From Burkholderia sp. 4M9327F10 (GTDB lineage Bacteria; Pseudomonadota; Gammaproteobacteria; Burkholderiales; Burkholderiaceae): 64,000 nucleotides of DNA. The notes under the pieces were generated by a model. It was not told the DNA's origin. It searched no databases and saw nothing but the letters and a program-made list of their open reading frames with translations. Made by a program: the position numbers and the translations under genes. Below are positions 47,873 to 56,306 of the stretch, in pieces; the stretch's first letter is position 1; every line of letters starts with the position of its first letter. The stretch spans positions 1 through 64,000 of the forward strand of contig NZ_SCNV01000010.1 in the NCBI RefSeq assembly GCF_005503145.1, read 5' to 3'.

Positions 47873-49396
47873 ATGGCATCCCACGACTATCTGAAGAAAA
47901 TCCTGACCGCGCGCGTCTACGACGTCGCCCGCGAGACCGAACTCGAACATGCGCCGAATCTGTCGGCACGGCTGCGCAATCCGATTTATCTCAAGCGCGA
48001 AGACAATCAGCCGGTGTTCTCGTTCAAGGTGCGTGGCGCGTACAACAAGATGGCACACATTCCGGCGGAAGCGCTGGAGCGCGGCGTGATTACGGCCTCG
48101 GCCGGCAATCATGCGCAGGGCGTGGCGCTGTCGGCGGCGCGCATGGGGGTGAAGGCGATTATCGTGGTGCCGGTGACAACACCGCAGGTGAAGGTCGACG
48201 CCGTGCGCGCACACGGCGGCCCCACGGTCGAAGTCGTGCAGGCGGGCGAGTCGTATAGCGACGCTTACGCGCATGCCGCCAAACTGCAGGAGGAGCGCGG
48301 CATGACCTTCGTGCACCCGTTCGACGATCCGTACGTGATCGCGGGCCAAGGCACGGTGGCCATGGAAATTCTAAGCCAGCATCAGGGGCCGATTCACGCG
48401 ATCTTCGTGCCGATCGGCGGCGGCGGGCTTGCCGCCGGGGTTGCCGCTTACGTCAAGTCGGTGCGCCCGGAGATCAAGGTGATCGGTGTGCAGACCGACG
48501 ATTCCTGCGCCATGGCGCAATCGCTGAAAGCCGGGGAGCGCGTCACGCTGAACGAAGTGGGCCTGTTTTCGGACGGCACCGCTGTCAAACTGGTCGGCGA
48601 GGAAACCTTCCGCCTGTGCCGCGAGTATCTGGACGACGTGCTGATCGTGAACACCGACGGCCTGTGCGCGGCAATCAAGGACGTGTTCCAGGACACGCGC
48701 AGCGTGCTGGAGCCCGCGGGTTCGCTGGCGGTGGCCGGCGCGAAGCAGTATGCCGAGCGCGAAGGCATCGAAAATCAGACGCTTATCGCCGTCACTTCCG
48801 GCGCCAACATGAATTTCGACCGCATGCGCTTCGTGGCCGAACGCGCCGAGGTCGGCGAGGCGCGCGAAGCGGTGTTCGCCGTGACCATCCCCGAAGAGCG
48901 CGGCAGTTTCAAACGCTTCTGCGAACTGGTCGGCACGCGCAGCGTTACCGAGTTCAACTACCGGATCGCGGATGCGAACTCCGCCCATATCTTCGTGGGC
49001 GTGCAGATCAGGAATCGCAGCGAATCGGCGCAGATTGCGGGCGCGTTCGAGGCGCACGGCTTTGCCACCGTCGACCTGACGGGCGACGAACTGTCGAAAC
49101 AGCACATTCGCTACATGGTGGGCGGACGCTCGCCGCTCGCGCATGACGAACGCCTGTTCCGCTTCGAATTCCCGGAACGGCCGGGCGCGCTGATGAAGTT
49201 CCTGTCGTCGATGGCGCCGAACTGGAATATCAGCCTGTTCCATTACCGGAATCAGGGCGCGGATTACAGCTCGATCCTCGTGGGTATCCAGGTGCCCGGC
49301 ACGGAAAACAACGAGTTCGACCGCTTCCTCGCGACGCTCGGCTATCCGTACTGGGAAGAAACGACGAACCCCGTGTACCGGCTGTTCCTCGCGTAA
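47873..49396 (+). CDS. ilvA: L-threonine ammonia-lyase, biosynthetic
   Basis: IlvA deaminates threonine to 2-oxobutyrate, the first step towards isoleucine. The 507-residue protein has the PLP lysine in PVFSFKVRGAYNKM (Lys52), the PLP phosphate loop SAGNHAQGVALSA, the glycine loop PIGGGGLAAGVAAYV and two C-terminal ACT-like domains (FAVTIPEERGSFKRFCELVG and RFEFPERPGALMKFLSSM), which mark the allosteric, isoleucine-inhibited biosynthetic form. The start at 47873 (MASHDYLKKIL) suits the family; the frame open to 47702 gives unrelated sequence. Confidence 0.96.
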   Translation: MASHDYLKKILTARVYDVARETELEHAPNLSARLRNPIYLKREDNQPVFSFKVRGAYNKMAHIPAEALERGVITASAGNHAQGVALSAARMGVKAIIVVPVTTPQVKVDAVRAHGGPTVEVVQAGESYSDAYAHAAKLQEERGMTFVHPFDDPYVIAGQGTVAMEILSQHQGPIHAIFVPIGGGGLAAGVAAYVKSVRPEIKVIGVQTDDSCAMAQSLKAGERVTLNEVGLFSDGTAVKLVGEETFRLCREYLDDVLIVNTDGLCAAIKDVFQDTRSVLEPAGSLAVAGAKQYAEREGIENQTLIAVTSGANMNFDRMRFVAERAEVGEAREAVFAVTIPEERGSFKRFCELVGTRSVTEFNYRIADANSAHIFVGVQIRNRSESAQIAGAFEAHGFATVDLTGDELSKQHIRYMVGGRSPLAHDERLFRFEFPERPGALMKFLSSMAPNWNISLFHYRNQGADYSSILVGIQVPGTENNEFDRFLATLGYPYWEETTNPVYRLFLA

Positions 49397-49417
49397 GCGG
49401 CTGTCCGGAACGCACAG

Positions 49418-50335
49418 ATGGCCTTTTCGCTTCAGGACAAGCTGGTGGTGGCGATTTCATCGCGCGCGCTGTTCGACTTCGAGGAAGAGAACCGCGTGTA
49501 CGAGGAAGGCGACCTGCACGCCTACGAAACGCTGCAGCGCGAACGGTTGAACGTGCCGGCCAAGCCTGGCGTGGCGTTCCCGCTGATCCGCAAGCTGCTG
49601 GCGCTGAACGCGGGCGCGCACCGGGTCGAGGTAGTGATCCTGTCGCGCAGCGATCCGATCAGCGGCTTGCGCGCATTCCATTCGTGCCGCGAGTACGGTC
49701 TTGCCATCGAGCGCGGCGTGTTCACGCGCGGCCGGGCGCCGTTCGGGTATTTGAAGCCGCTGAATGCGTCGCTGTTCCTGTCCGCCAACCAGGACGACGT
49801 GCGCGACGCGCTGGCCGCCGGATTTCCGGCTGCGCGCGTGTTGCCGGAATCGGCGAAAATGGCGAGTAAGTATCCGGACGAGATCCGTATTGCGTTCGAC
49901 GGCGACGCCGTCCTGTTTTCCGACGAAGCCGAGCGGGTTTTTCAGAAAGATGGCTTGCGCGCGTTCCTCGGGCATGAGATCCATAACAAGGATCTCCCGT
50001 TAGCCGACGGACCGCTCAAGCCGTTGCTGGAGGCGCTACACCGCCTGCAGAACGTGGCGGGCGAAGCCGCCCCGACCCAGGCGGCGCCAATGCGTATCCG
50101 GACGGCGCTGGTGACGGCGCGTTCGGCGCCGGCGCATGAACGGGCGATCCGCACGCTGATGGCCTGGAACATCGAAATCGACGAAGCGATGTTCTTGGGC
50201 GGGCTGGACAAGAGCGCATTTTTGCGTGAGTTCGAGCCGGACTTTTTCTTCGACGATCAAATTGGCCACTGCGAATCGGCCCGCGTCGTAACGGCGACGG
50301 GGCACGTGCTGAGTGGCATCGTGAACGCACCATGA
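49418..50335 (+). CDS. 5'-nucleotidase (NT5C-like PF06189 family)
   Basis: A 305-residue cytosolic 5'-nucleotidase-family protein that would dephosphorylate nucleoside monophosphates. It shows [89 protein letters not shown] and [20 protein letters not shown], all hallmarks of the family including the acidic DGD segment. It follows ilvA by 21 bases and overlaps queF by four (ATGA at 50332-50335), so it is probably coupled to it. Confidence 0.88.
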   Translation: MAFSLQDKLVVAISSRALFDFEEENRVYEEGDLHAYETLQRERLNVPAKPGVAFPLIRKLLALNAGAHRVEVVILSRSDPISGLRAFHSCREYGLAIERGVFTRGRAPFGYLKPLNASLFLSANQDDVRDALAAGFPAARVLPESAKMASKYPDEIRIAFDGDAVLFSDEAERVFQKDGLRAFLGHEIHNKDLPLADGPLKPLLEALHRLQNVAGEAAPTQAAPMRIRTALVTARSAPAHERAIRTLMAWNIEIDEAMFLGGLDKSAFLREFEPDFFFDDQIGHCESARVVTATGHVLSGIVNAP

Positions 50336-51156
50336 CACCCGAACAATCACCGCTGGGCAAACCTGCCGCCTATACCGAACAGTACGACGCGACGCTGCTC
50401 TTCCCGATCGCGCGCAAGGCCGCACGCGAGGCTATTGGCATTGGCGCGCAGTTGCCGTTCTTTGGGACGGATATCTGGAATGCTTACGAGCTTTCCTGGC
50501 TAAATGGACGCGGCAAGCCGCAGATCGCGGTGGCGACTTTTTATGTGCCGGCGGATTCGCCGAATATCGTCGAGTCGAAGTCGTTCAAGTTGTATCTTGG
50601 GTCGTTTGCGCAGAGCTCGTTTGAGTCGTTTGAGGTTGTGCGGGAGACGATCAAGAGGGATGTATCGGCTGCCTGCGGCGCGAGTGTTTCAGTGCATCTG
50701 ACCGGGCCGGTGGATTTTGGCAAGCTTGCGCTTGAGGAGTTCGAGGGGACGCCGTTGGACCGGCTCGATCTGGATACGGATGTTTATCATCCGGATGCCT
50801 CGTTGCTCAAGGCGGCGCTTGAGGAGTCGCCTGTTGAGGAGACGGTGTTTTCTAATCTGCTCAAGTCTAATTGTCCCGTCACCGGGCAGCCGGATTGGGG
50901 GAGTGTGCAGATTCATTATGTTGGGCCGCAGATCGATCATGCCGGGTTGTTGCGGTATATCGTCTCCTATCGGAATCACACTGGGTTTCATGAGCAGTGT
51001 GTTGAGAGGATATTTGTGGATATTCTTAAGGTCTGCAAGCCGGTGAAGCTGGCCGTCTATGCGCGCTATACGCGGCGGGGTGGGCTGGATATCAACCCCT
51101 TCCGGACTAATTTTAATTTGCCTATGCCGGATAATTTGCGCACGGCGCGGCAGTGA
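50332..51156 (+). CDS. queF: NADPH-dependent 7-cyano-7-deazaguanine reductase
   Basis: QueF reduces preQ0 to preQ1 for queuosine modification of tRNA. The 274-residue protein is the long, two-lobed QueF form ([35 protein letters not shown] in the first lobe). The catalytic cysteine is Cys181 in [57 protein letters not shown]. Codon use in the 3' half shows more A/T-ending codons than neighbours. It ends 1 base before a repeat copy that occupies the whole gap to ridA. Confidence 0.95.
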   Translation: MTPEQSPLGKPAAYTEQYDATLLFPIARKAAREAIGIGAQLPFFGTDIWNAYELSWLNGRGKPQIAVATFYVPADSPNIVESKSFKLYLGSFAQSSFESFEVVRETIKRDVSAACGASVSVHLTGPVDFGKLALEEFEGTPLDRLDLDTDVYHPDASLLKAALEESPVEETVFSNLLKSNCPVTGQPDWGSVQIHYVGPQIDHAGLLRYIVSYRNHTGFHEQCVERIFVDILKVCKPVKLAVYARYTRRGGLDINPFRTNFNLPMPDNLRTARQ

Positions 51157-51157
51157 T

Positions 51158-51415
51158 GTTTTTTTGCCTGCGGCGCCTTGTTATTGGTTGTTGTTCTCAT
51201 GGTGTTGGCCTTTCCTTGTTTTGTTATCGGTCTATTAGCTTCGCCCCTGTGCGGGGCGGCACTTACTTTCTTTGCCGCCGCAAAGAAAGTAAGCAAAGAA
51301 AGCGGGCTGCAACCGCTAGCCCGTAGTGAGCCATCTAGGTTTGCTACCGGGAACGGCCCAAGACAAGACCTGCCCTCGCATTTCACGCGTTCGTGACACA
51401 GCACTCATCCACCCC
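51158..51415 (+). repeat. Structured repeat, copy 1 (downstream of queF)
   Basis: This copy starts right after the queF stop with GTTTTTTTGCCTGCGGCGCC. It contains the hairpins GCCCC-TGTGC-GGGGC and CTTACTTTCTTTGC-CGCC-GCAAAGAAAGTAAG (51262-51293) and ends around CTCGCATTTCACGCG and GTGACACAGC. It is matched by an inverted copy at 51640-51897. The unit looks like the interspersed repeat sequences I have seen in Paraburkholderia genomes, but this was not checked. The small reading frames within it derive from the repeat and are not genes. Confidence 0.85.
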
Positions 51416-51488
51416 ACTCCGCACTACGTGCGTCGCGGATGGGCTTGCATGGGAAACCGCCGCTACCCGGCTACGCGGCAATAGTCCT

Positions 51489-51536
51489 GCGGGTGCGGGT
51501 GCGGGTGCGGGTGCGGGTGCGGGTGCGGGTGCGGGT
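51489..51536. repeat. Hexanucleotide tandem repeat (GCGGGT)8
   Basis: Eight perfect tandem copies of GCGGGT occupy the spacer between the two inverted repeat copies. Such simple repeats are prone to slippage, so copy number may vary between strains. It is not in a recognisable gene, so phase variation of a protein is not implied. Confidence 0.95.
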
Positions 51537-51639
51537 GTGATCAGCATACCGAGAATCGGCAAGCCGAAATAGTTAGAATACCTATGGAGTTTGCAGAAGA
51601 CGTTATGCCCGACGGCGGGGCGCGCAGCGCGACGCTGGA

Positions 51640-51897
51640 GCGAATGACGGCTTTGTCACTAACGGGAGTGGTGCGAGGGCGGGTCTTGTCTAGGGCCGTT
51701 TCCCGTGGCACACCGGGATGGCTCACTACAAGCTGGCGGTTGCAGCCCGCTTTCTTTTGCCTACTTTTCTTTGCGGCCGGCAAAGAAAAGTAGGTGCCGC
51801 CCCGCACAGGGGCAACGCTAATAGACCAATAACACAACAAGGAAAGGCCAACGCCCTAAAAACAACCAAACAAACAAGGCGCCGCAGGCAAAAAAAC
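51640..51897 (-). repeat. Structured repeat, copy 2 (inverted, downstream of ridA)
   Basis: This is the inverted partner of the copy at 51158-51415, read outward from the ridA stop. It carries the hairpin CCTACTTTTCTTTGC-GGCCG-GCAAAGAAAAGTAGG (51760-51794), in which the two base changes and one added base pair relative to copy 1 are matched on both arms. Long stretches around it (AGCGGGCTGCAACCGC, GTGAGCCATC, GACAAGACC) are nearly identical to copy 1. It ends 1 base from the ridA stop codon. Confidence 0.85.
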
Positions 51898-51898
51898 C

Positions 51899-52291
51899 TC
51901 AAACCTTCCCAACAGGCGCCTTATACGCGACGCAGTCAACTTCCACTTTACAATCAATCACCATACTAGAAACCACACACGCCCGCGCCGGCGGATTCTC
52001 CCCAAAATACTCCCGAAACACCTTATTAAACGAAGCAAAATCCCGCGGATCATCGAGCCAGACTCCACACCGGACCACATGCTCGGCGCCATAGCCAGCT
52101 TCCTTGAGAATGGCAAAAACATTCTGAATAGCCTTGTGCGACTGCGCCACAATCCCGCCATCGATCACTTCGCCGTTCTCCATCGGCGTCTGCCCGGACA
52201 CGAAGAGCCAGCCATCCGCTTCAACCGCACGCGCGAACGGCATATGCTGCCCGCCGGTCCCCTTGCCACCCTCAACGCCATATCGCTTCAT
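51899..52291 (-). CDS. RidA-family protein (2-aminoacrylate/imine deaminase)
   Basis: A 130-residue RidA/YjgF-family enzyme that hydrolyses reactive enamine/imine intermediates released by PLP-dependent deaminases. It has PFARAVEADGWLFVSGQTPMENGEVIDGGIVAQSHKAIQNVFAILKEAGYGAEHVVRCGVWLDDPRDFASFNKVFREYFGENPPARACVVSSM, with the Arg in PPARACVV expected to be catalytic. AAGGAG lies eight bases before the chosen ATG at 52291. It lies 82 bases downstream of the D-aminoacylase gene, and with the PLP deaminase of this cluster it would clear the imines produced. Confidence 0.88.
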   Translation of the reverse strand: MKRYGVEGGKGTGGQHMPFARAVEADGWLFVSGQTPMENGEVIDGGIVAQSHKAIQNVFAILKEAGYGAEHVVRCGVWLDDPRDFASFNKVFREYFGENPPARACVVSSMVIDCKVEVDCVAYKAPVGKV

Positions 52292-52373
52292 CGCAAACAC
52301 TCCTTATAAGATCCAGCGGCACGCAAGCAAAAAACCCCCAACGCGCCGCGTCAATTAACAGAAAACAAAACCC

Positions 52374-53855
52374 TCAAAACGCGCCCTGCGCATCCACCCC
52401 CGACGCCACACCACGCGCCACAAAATGCCCTGCCCGCTCGCCAGTAGGCTGCCCATCCCGATACGACAACACGCCGTTCACCCACACCGCGTCAATCCCG
52501 TCCGCCGGCTGCTGCGGCTTGTCGAACGTCGCGGCATCCCGCACCCGCGCCGGATCGAACAGCACCAGATCCGCGTGATAGCCCACGTGCACCTCGCCAC
52601 GCTGCGTCAAACCAAAGCGCCGCGCCGAGAGACCCGTCATCTTGCGGATCGCTTCCTCCAGCGGCAACAACGCCGCATCCCGCGCGTAATGCCCCAGCAC
52701 GCGCGGAAACGCGCCCCACAGCCGCGGATGCGGCAACGGGTCGTTCGGCAAACCGTCCGAGCCCACCATCGTCGCCGGATGAGACAGGATGCGCCGCACG
52801 TCGTCCTCCGACATGTTGTGATACACCGCCCCCGCCGGCTGCAGGCGCTTGCCCGCCTCCTGCTGCGTCACGCCCCACTTGGCGGCAATCTCCTTCACCA
52901 GCTTGCCCGCCATCTCCGGATGCGGCTCCGACCATGTAATCGTGATGTCGATATCGCCCGTCACCTGCTTCAGATCGAGCGTCGACGAGCTGCGGTTGTA
53001 CGGGTAGCAGTCGCAACCAATCGGCTGCAGGCGGCGCGCGCCATCCAGCGACTTCAGCACCTCCACGCTACGCCCCCAGTTCGACGGGCCCGCGCATTTC
53101 AGATGCGAGATCACCACCGGCACGCGCGCATGGCGCCCCACCTGGTAGGCCTCTTCCATCGCGTCGAGAATCGCGTCGAACTCCGTGCGCATATGCGTCG
53201 TGTACAACGCGCCTGCTGCCGCCAGCGGCTCGGCCAACGCCATCACTTCTTCCGTGGGCGCCGAGAACGCGGAGCCATACGCCAGCCCCGAACTCAAACC
53301 GAGCGCGCCATGCCGAAGCGCCTCTTCGAGTTGCGCGCACATCCCCGCAATTTCCTGCGCCGTCGCGGCGCGGTCCAGCCGGTCCATCTGGTTGTTGCGC
53401 AGCGCCGTGTGGCCAATCAGCGCGCCCACGTTCACCGCCGGGCGCGCTGCGTTCACCGCTTCCACATACGCGGCGAAAGTCGGATACCTGAACGCGTCGC
53501 GCTCGCCCAGCAGGTTCATCGGGTCTGGCGGATCGCCCTTCAGCGCCACCGGCGATGCGCTGATGCCGCAGTTGCCGACAATCACCGTCGTCACCCCCTG
53601 GCTGATCTTCGGCAGCATCTGCGGTGCGCGGATCACGTGGGTGTCGTCGTGCGTGTGGACGTCGATAAAACCCGGCGCCAGTGCACGGCCGTTCGCTTCC
53701 ACGACTTCTTCGGCCAGCCAGTTAGACAGATTGCCGATCGCCACAATCTTGCCGTCGCGCACAGCCACGTCGCGTTCGAGCGGTGGCGCGCCGGTGCCGT
53801 CATACAGTTGCGCGTCGATGATCAGCGTATCCGCGGCTTCGGGATGCGAATGCAT
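52374..53855 (-). CDS. N-acyl-D-amino-acid deacylase (D-aminoacylase)
   Basis: A 493-residue amidohydrolase that releases free D-amino acids from their N-acyl derivatives. The metal-binding block GFIDVHTHDDTHVIRAPQMLPKISQGVTTVIVGNCGISASP and a later MVGSDGLPNDPLPHPRLWG (Asp of the active site), plus VVISHLKCAGPSNWGRS, are typical of D-aminoacylases and dihydropyrimidinase-like amidohydrolases. It stands between ridA and the RpiR regulator, all on the minus strand, with the regulator ending 3 bases before it. Confidence 0.92.
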   Translation of the reverse strand: MHSHPEAADTLIIDAQLYDGTGAPPLERDVAVRDGKIVAIGNLSNWLAEEVVEANGRALAPGFIDVHTHDDTHVIRAPQMLPKISQGVTTVIVGNCGISASPVALKGDPPDPMNLLGERDAFRYPTFAAYVEAVNAARPAVNVGALIGHTALRNNQMDRLDRAATAQEIAGMCAQLEEALRHGALGLSSGLAYGSAFSAPTEEVMALAEPLAAAGALYTTHMRTEFDAILDAMEEAYQVGRHARVPVVISHLKCAGPSNWGRSVEVLKSLDGARRLQPIGCDCYPYNRSSSTLDLKQVTGDIDITITWSEPHPEMAGKLVKEIAAKWGVTQQEAGKRLQPAGAVYHNMSEDDVRRILSHPATMVGSDGLPNDPLPHPRLWGAFPRVLGHYARDAALLPLEEAIRKMTGLSARRFGLTQRGEVHVGYHADLVLFDPARVRDAATFDKPQQPADGIDAVWVNGVLSYRDGQPTGERAGHFVARGVASGVDAQGAF

Positions 53856-53858
53856 AGG

Positions 53859-54749
53859 TCAGTCTCCTAGCGGTTGTCGGTCGCCGCCGCCGCGGTGCGC
53901 GTCGAGCGCGTGCTTCATGCGGCGCAGCAATTCGCGGCTCTCGTCGCCCTGGCTCACGGCGAGTTCGGTGACGAGCACGTCGAGCGCCATCATCATCGCG
54001 TAGCGGGATGACGAGGGCTTGTAAATGAAATCGGTTTCGAACGCGACGATCGGAATCACCCAGTCCGCCAGCCGCGCCAGCGGCGAGGCCGGCGCGGTCA
54101 GCGTAATCAGCGTCGCGCCATAGCTGCGCGCAATGCGGCAGTTCTCCACCATCTCGGGCACCCGCCCGGTCGTGGATAACGCAATCACGACACATTCGCG
54201 CGATACCGTACTGGCCACCATCCGTTGCAGCAAACCGTCCTGGTAGGTCGCCACCGGCCTGCCGAGGCGCACGAGGCGAAAGCGCATTTCGTCGGCGAGC
54301 GCGGTCGAACCGCCGCCCATGCCGAACACGTAGATCATGCGCGCCTCGCGCAGCGCAGCGGCCGCTTCGGCGACCGGTGCCTGGCGCAGCAACTGGTGGT
54401 TGTGCGTGAGCGCGGTCTGCACTTCGTCGAACACGCGGGTGGCAAGCGGCTCGGGCGTGCCGGCGGCAGCGCCGCTTTGCAGGAAGCGCTGACCCACCGC
54501 CGCCGCCTGGGCGAGGCGCAGCTTCAGTTCGCGTACGTCGCGGCAACCCACCGCCTTGGCAAAGCGCGTGACGGTGGCAACACTGACGCCTGCCTGCTGC
54601 GCCAACGCGCCGATGCTCGCCCGCGAGGCGCCGGTCAGGTCGTCGAGGATCAGCGCGGCCACCTTGCGCTCGGCCGAGCGCAGTTCCGGCGCGCATTCGG
54701 CAATGCGAGCGACAATGTCGAAGCTAAGCGGCTCAGCGCTGGAGTTCAT
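53859..54749 (-). CDS. RpiR-family regulator (HTH plus SIS domain)
   Basis: A 296-residue transcription factor with an N-terminal RpiR helix-turn-helix (ILDDLTGASRASIGALAQQAGVSVATVTRFAKAVGCRDVRELKLRLAQA) and a C-terminal sugar-isomerase (SIS) domain (EARMIYVFGMGGGSTALADEMRFRLVRLGRPVATYQDG and ALSTTGRVPEMVENCRIARSYGATLITLTAPASP). Regulators of this type sense sugar phosphates or amino-acid-derived ligands. It precedes the D-aminoacylase and ridA genes and is divergent from the PLP deaminase, so it likely controls both directions. Start at 54749. Confidence 0.9.
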   Translation of the reverse strand: MNSSAEPLSFDIVARIAECAPELRSAERKVAALILDDLTGASRASIGALAQQAGVSVATVTRFAKAVGCRDVRELKLRLAQAAAVGQRFLQSGAAAGTPEPLATRVFDEVQTALTHNHQLLRQAPVAEAAAALREARMIYVFGMGGGSTALADEMRFRLVRLGRPVATYQDGLLQRMVASTVSRECVVIALSTTGRVPEMVENCRIARSYGATLITLTAPASPLARLADWVIPIVAFETDFIYKPSSSRYAMMMALDVLVTELAVSQGDESRELLRRMKHALDAHRGGGDRQPLGD

Positions 54750-54931
54750 GAAGATCGTCAGGATCGGGGACCGTTGCGGCACGCGAAACAGTTGAAACAC
54801 CGCTCGCGGCACCTTGTACCAGCCGGCGCCAGCACCGTGGTACTAAATAACATTTCAGCAAGTATGCTACTTTCGGTAACATACGAAAGTCAACTTCGCT
54901 GCAATTTTTCTGGAAGATGGAGCAGGATTAC
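54750..54931. promoter_or_regulatory. Divergent promoter region of the D-amino-acid module
   Basis: This 182-base gap is AT-rich in its right part. At 54869-54890 lies the inverted repeat ACTTTCG-N8-CGAAAGT, and overlapping it ATGCTAC-N5-GTAACAT (54864-54882, one mismatch). These are the best candidates for RpiR operator sites acting on both the regulator and the deaminase genes. Which repeat is bound cannot be decided by eye. Confidence 0.55.
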
Positions 54932-56209
54932 ATGAAAGTTACAAACTATCAGGGCGCGACAATTGATCCTTATAGCAAGGGCTTGGGCATGGTTCCGGGC
55001 ACCAGTATCCAGCTTCTGGACGCCGGCCGCCTTGAATGGAATCTGCTGAACGAGGACGTGAGCCTGCCGGCCGCCGTCCTCTACGCGGATCGTATTGAGC
55101 ACAACCTGAAGTGGATGCAGGCCTTCGTCGCGGAGTACGGTGTCAAGCTCGCGCCGCATGGCAAGACCACCATGGCCCCGCAACTGTTTCGCCGCCAGCT
55201 CGAAACGGGCGCGTGGGGCATTACACTCGCCACCGCGCACCAGGTGCGCGCCGCCTATCACGGCGGCGTGTTGCGCATCCTGATGGCTAACCAGCTGGTT
55301 GGCCGCCGCAACATGCTGATGATCGCCGAGATGCTGAGCGATCCCGAGTTCGAATTTTTCTGCCTGGTGGATTCGGTGGAAGGCGTCGAGCAGCTCGGCA
55401 AGTTCTTCGGCTCGGTGCGCAAGTCGCTGAACGTGCTGCTCGAACTCGGCGTGCCCGGCGGGCGCACCGGCGTGCGCGACGAAGCGCAGCGCACGGCTGT
55501 GCTCGAGGCTATCGCACGCTACCCGGATGCGCTCAAGCTTGCCGGCGTCGAGTTGTATGAGGGCGTGCTGAAGGAGGAAGCGGAAGTCCGTGAGTTTCTG
55601 CAGAGCGCCGTCGCCATCACGCGCACGCTGGCGGACGAAGGACGCTTTGCGCGCACGCCGGCCATTCTGTCGGGTGCCGGCTCAGCCTGGTATGACGTGG
55701 TCGCAGAAGAGTTCGTCAAGGCGTCGGCCGCCGGCCAGGTGGAAGTGGTATTGCGGCCGGGCTGCTATCTGACGCATGACGTGGGCGTCTATCGGAAAGC
55801 GCAGACGGATATTTTTGCGCGCAATCCCGTCGCCAGGAAGATGGGCGAAGGACTGCTGCCGGCGCTGCAATTGTGGGCCTACGTGCAGTCGATTCCTGAA
55901 CCGGATCGCGCGATTATCGGTCTCGGCAAGCGCGACTCCGCTTTCGACGCCGGCATGCCGGAACCCGCGCGCCACTATCGTCCGGGCACGCAAGCGCCGC
56001 GTGAGATTGCGGCCAGCGAGGGCTGGGAAATCTTCGGCATGATGGATCAGCACGCCTATCTGCGGATTCCCGCGGGCGCGGATCTGAAAGTGGGCGACAT
56101 GATTGCGTTCGACATCTCGCACCCCTGCCTGACGTTCGATAAGTGGCGTCAGTTGCTGGTGGTCAATCCGTCGTATCAGGTTACGGAAGTGATCGAAACG
56201 TTCTTCTGA
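54932..56209 (+). CDS. PLP-dependent D-amino-acid deaminase (D-threonine aldolase/DSD1-like fold)
   Basis: A 425-residue protein of the fold type III PLP family (alanine-racemase N-terminal domain plus D-serine-dehydratase-like C-terminal domain). VSLPAAVLYADRIEHNLKWMQAFVAEYGVKLAPHGKTTMAPQLFRRQLETGAWGITLATAHQVRAAYHGGVLRILMANQLVG contains the PLP lysine in APHGKT; GAGSAWYDVVAEEF and VEVVLRPGCYLTHDVGVY follow, and the C-terminal region has GKRDSAFDAGMPEP and MMDQHAYLRI with possible metal ligands. It likely deaminates D-amino acids. ATG at 54932 with GGAG nine bases upstream is preferred to the ATG at 54917. Confidence 0.86.
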   Translation: MKVTNYQGATIDPYSKGLGMVPGTSIQLLDAGRLEWNLLNEDVSLPAAVLYADRIEHNLKWMQAFVAEYGVKLAPHGKTTMAPQLFRRQLETGAWGITLATAHQVRAAYHGGVLRILMANQLVGRRNMLMIAEMLSDPEFEFFCLVDSVEGVEQLGKFFGSVRKSLNVLLELGVPGGRTGVRDEAQRTAVLEAIARYPDALKLAGVELYEGVLKEEAEVREFLQSAVAITRTLADEGRFARTPAILSGAGSAWYDVVAEEFVKASAAGQVEVVLRPGCYLTHDVGVYRKAQTDIFARNPVARKMGEGLLPALQLWAYVQSIPEPDRAIIGLGKRDSAFDAGMPEPARHYRPGTQAPREIAASEGWEIFGMMDQHAYLRIPAGADLKVGDMIAFDISHPCLTFDKWRQLLVVNPSYQVTEVIETFF

Positions 56210-56272
56210 ACCGGGCGTTCAACCGGGGCGCAGCCAACGCAACGGATGCGCCGCGCCCGCGTGGTTTAGCGA

Positions 56273-56300
56273 GGCGGCAGGCGCAACGCCTGCTGCCGCC
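56273..56300. terminator. Hairpin between convergent deaminase and MarR genes
   Basis: GGCGGCAGGCG (56273-56283) pairs with CGCC (56287-56290) and TGCCGCC (56294-56300), with a 3-base bulge. It lies between the stops of the two convergent genes. There is no T-run on either strand, so it is only a candidate bidirectional terminator. Confidence 0.35.
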
Positions 56301-56306
56301 CGATCC

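Noticed and set aside
51066..51840. Small open frames in the queF-ridA gap (e.g. 51066-51404, 51178-51396, 51541-51840, 51584-51793)
   Set aside because: They consist of the repeat sequence itself (FFAAAKK-type strings) and occur in inverted pairs; no starts with ribosome-binding sites.
51158..51897. Insertion sequence or MITE with transposase
   Set aside because: There is no transposase frame and no target-site duplication seen; the unit looks like paired interspersed repeats rather than an IS.
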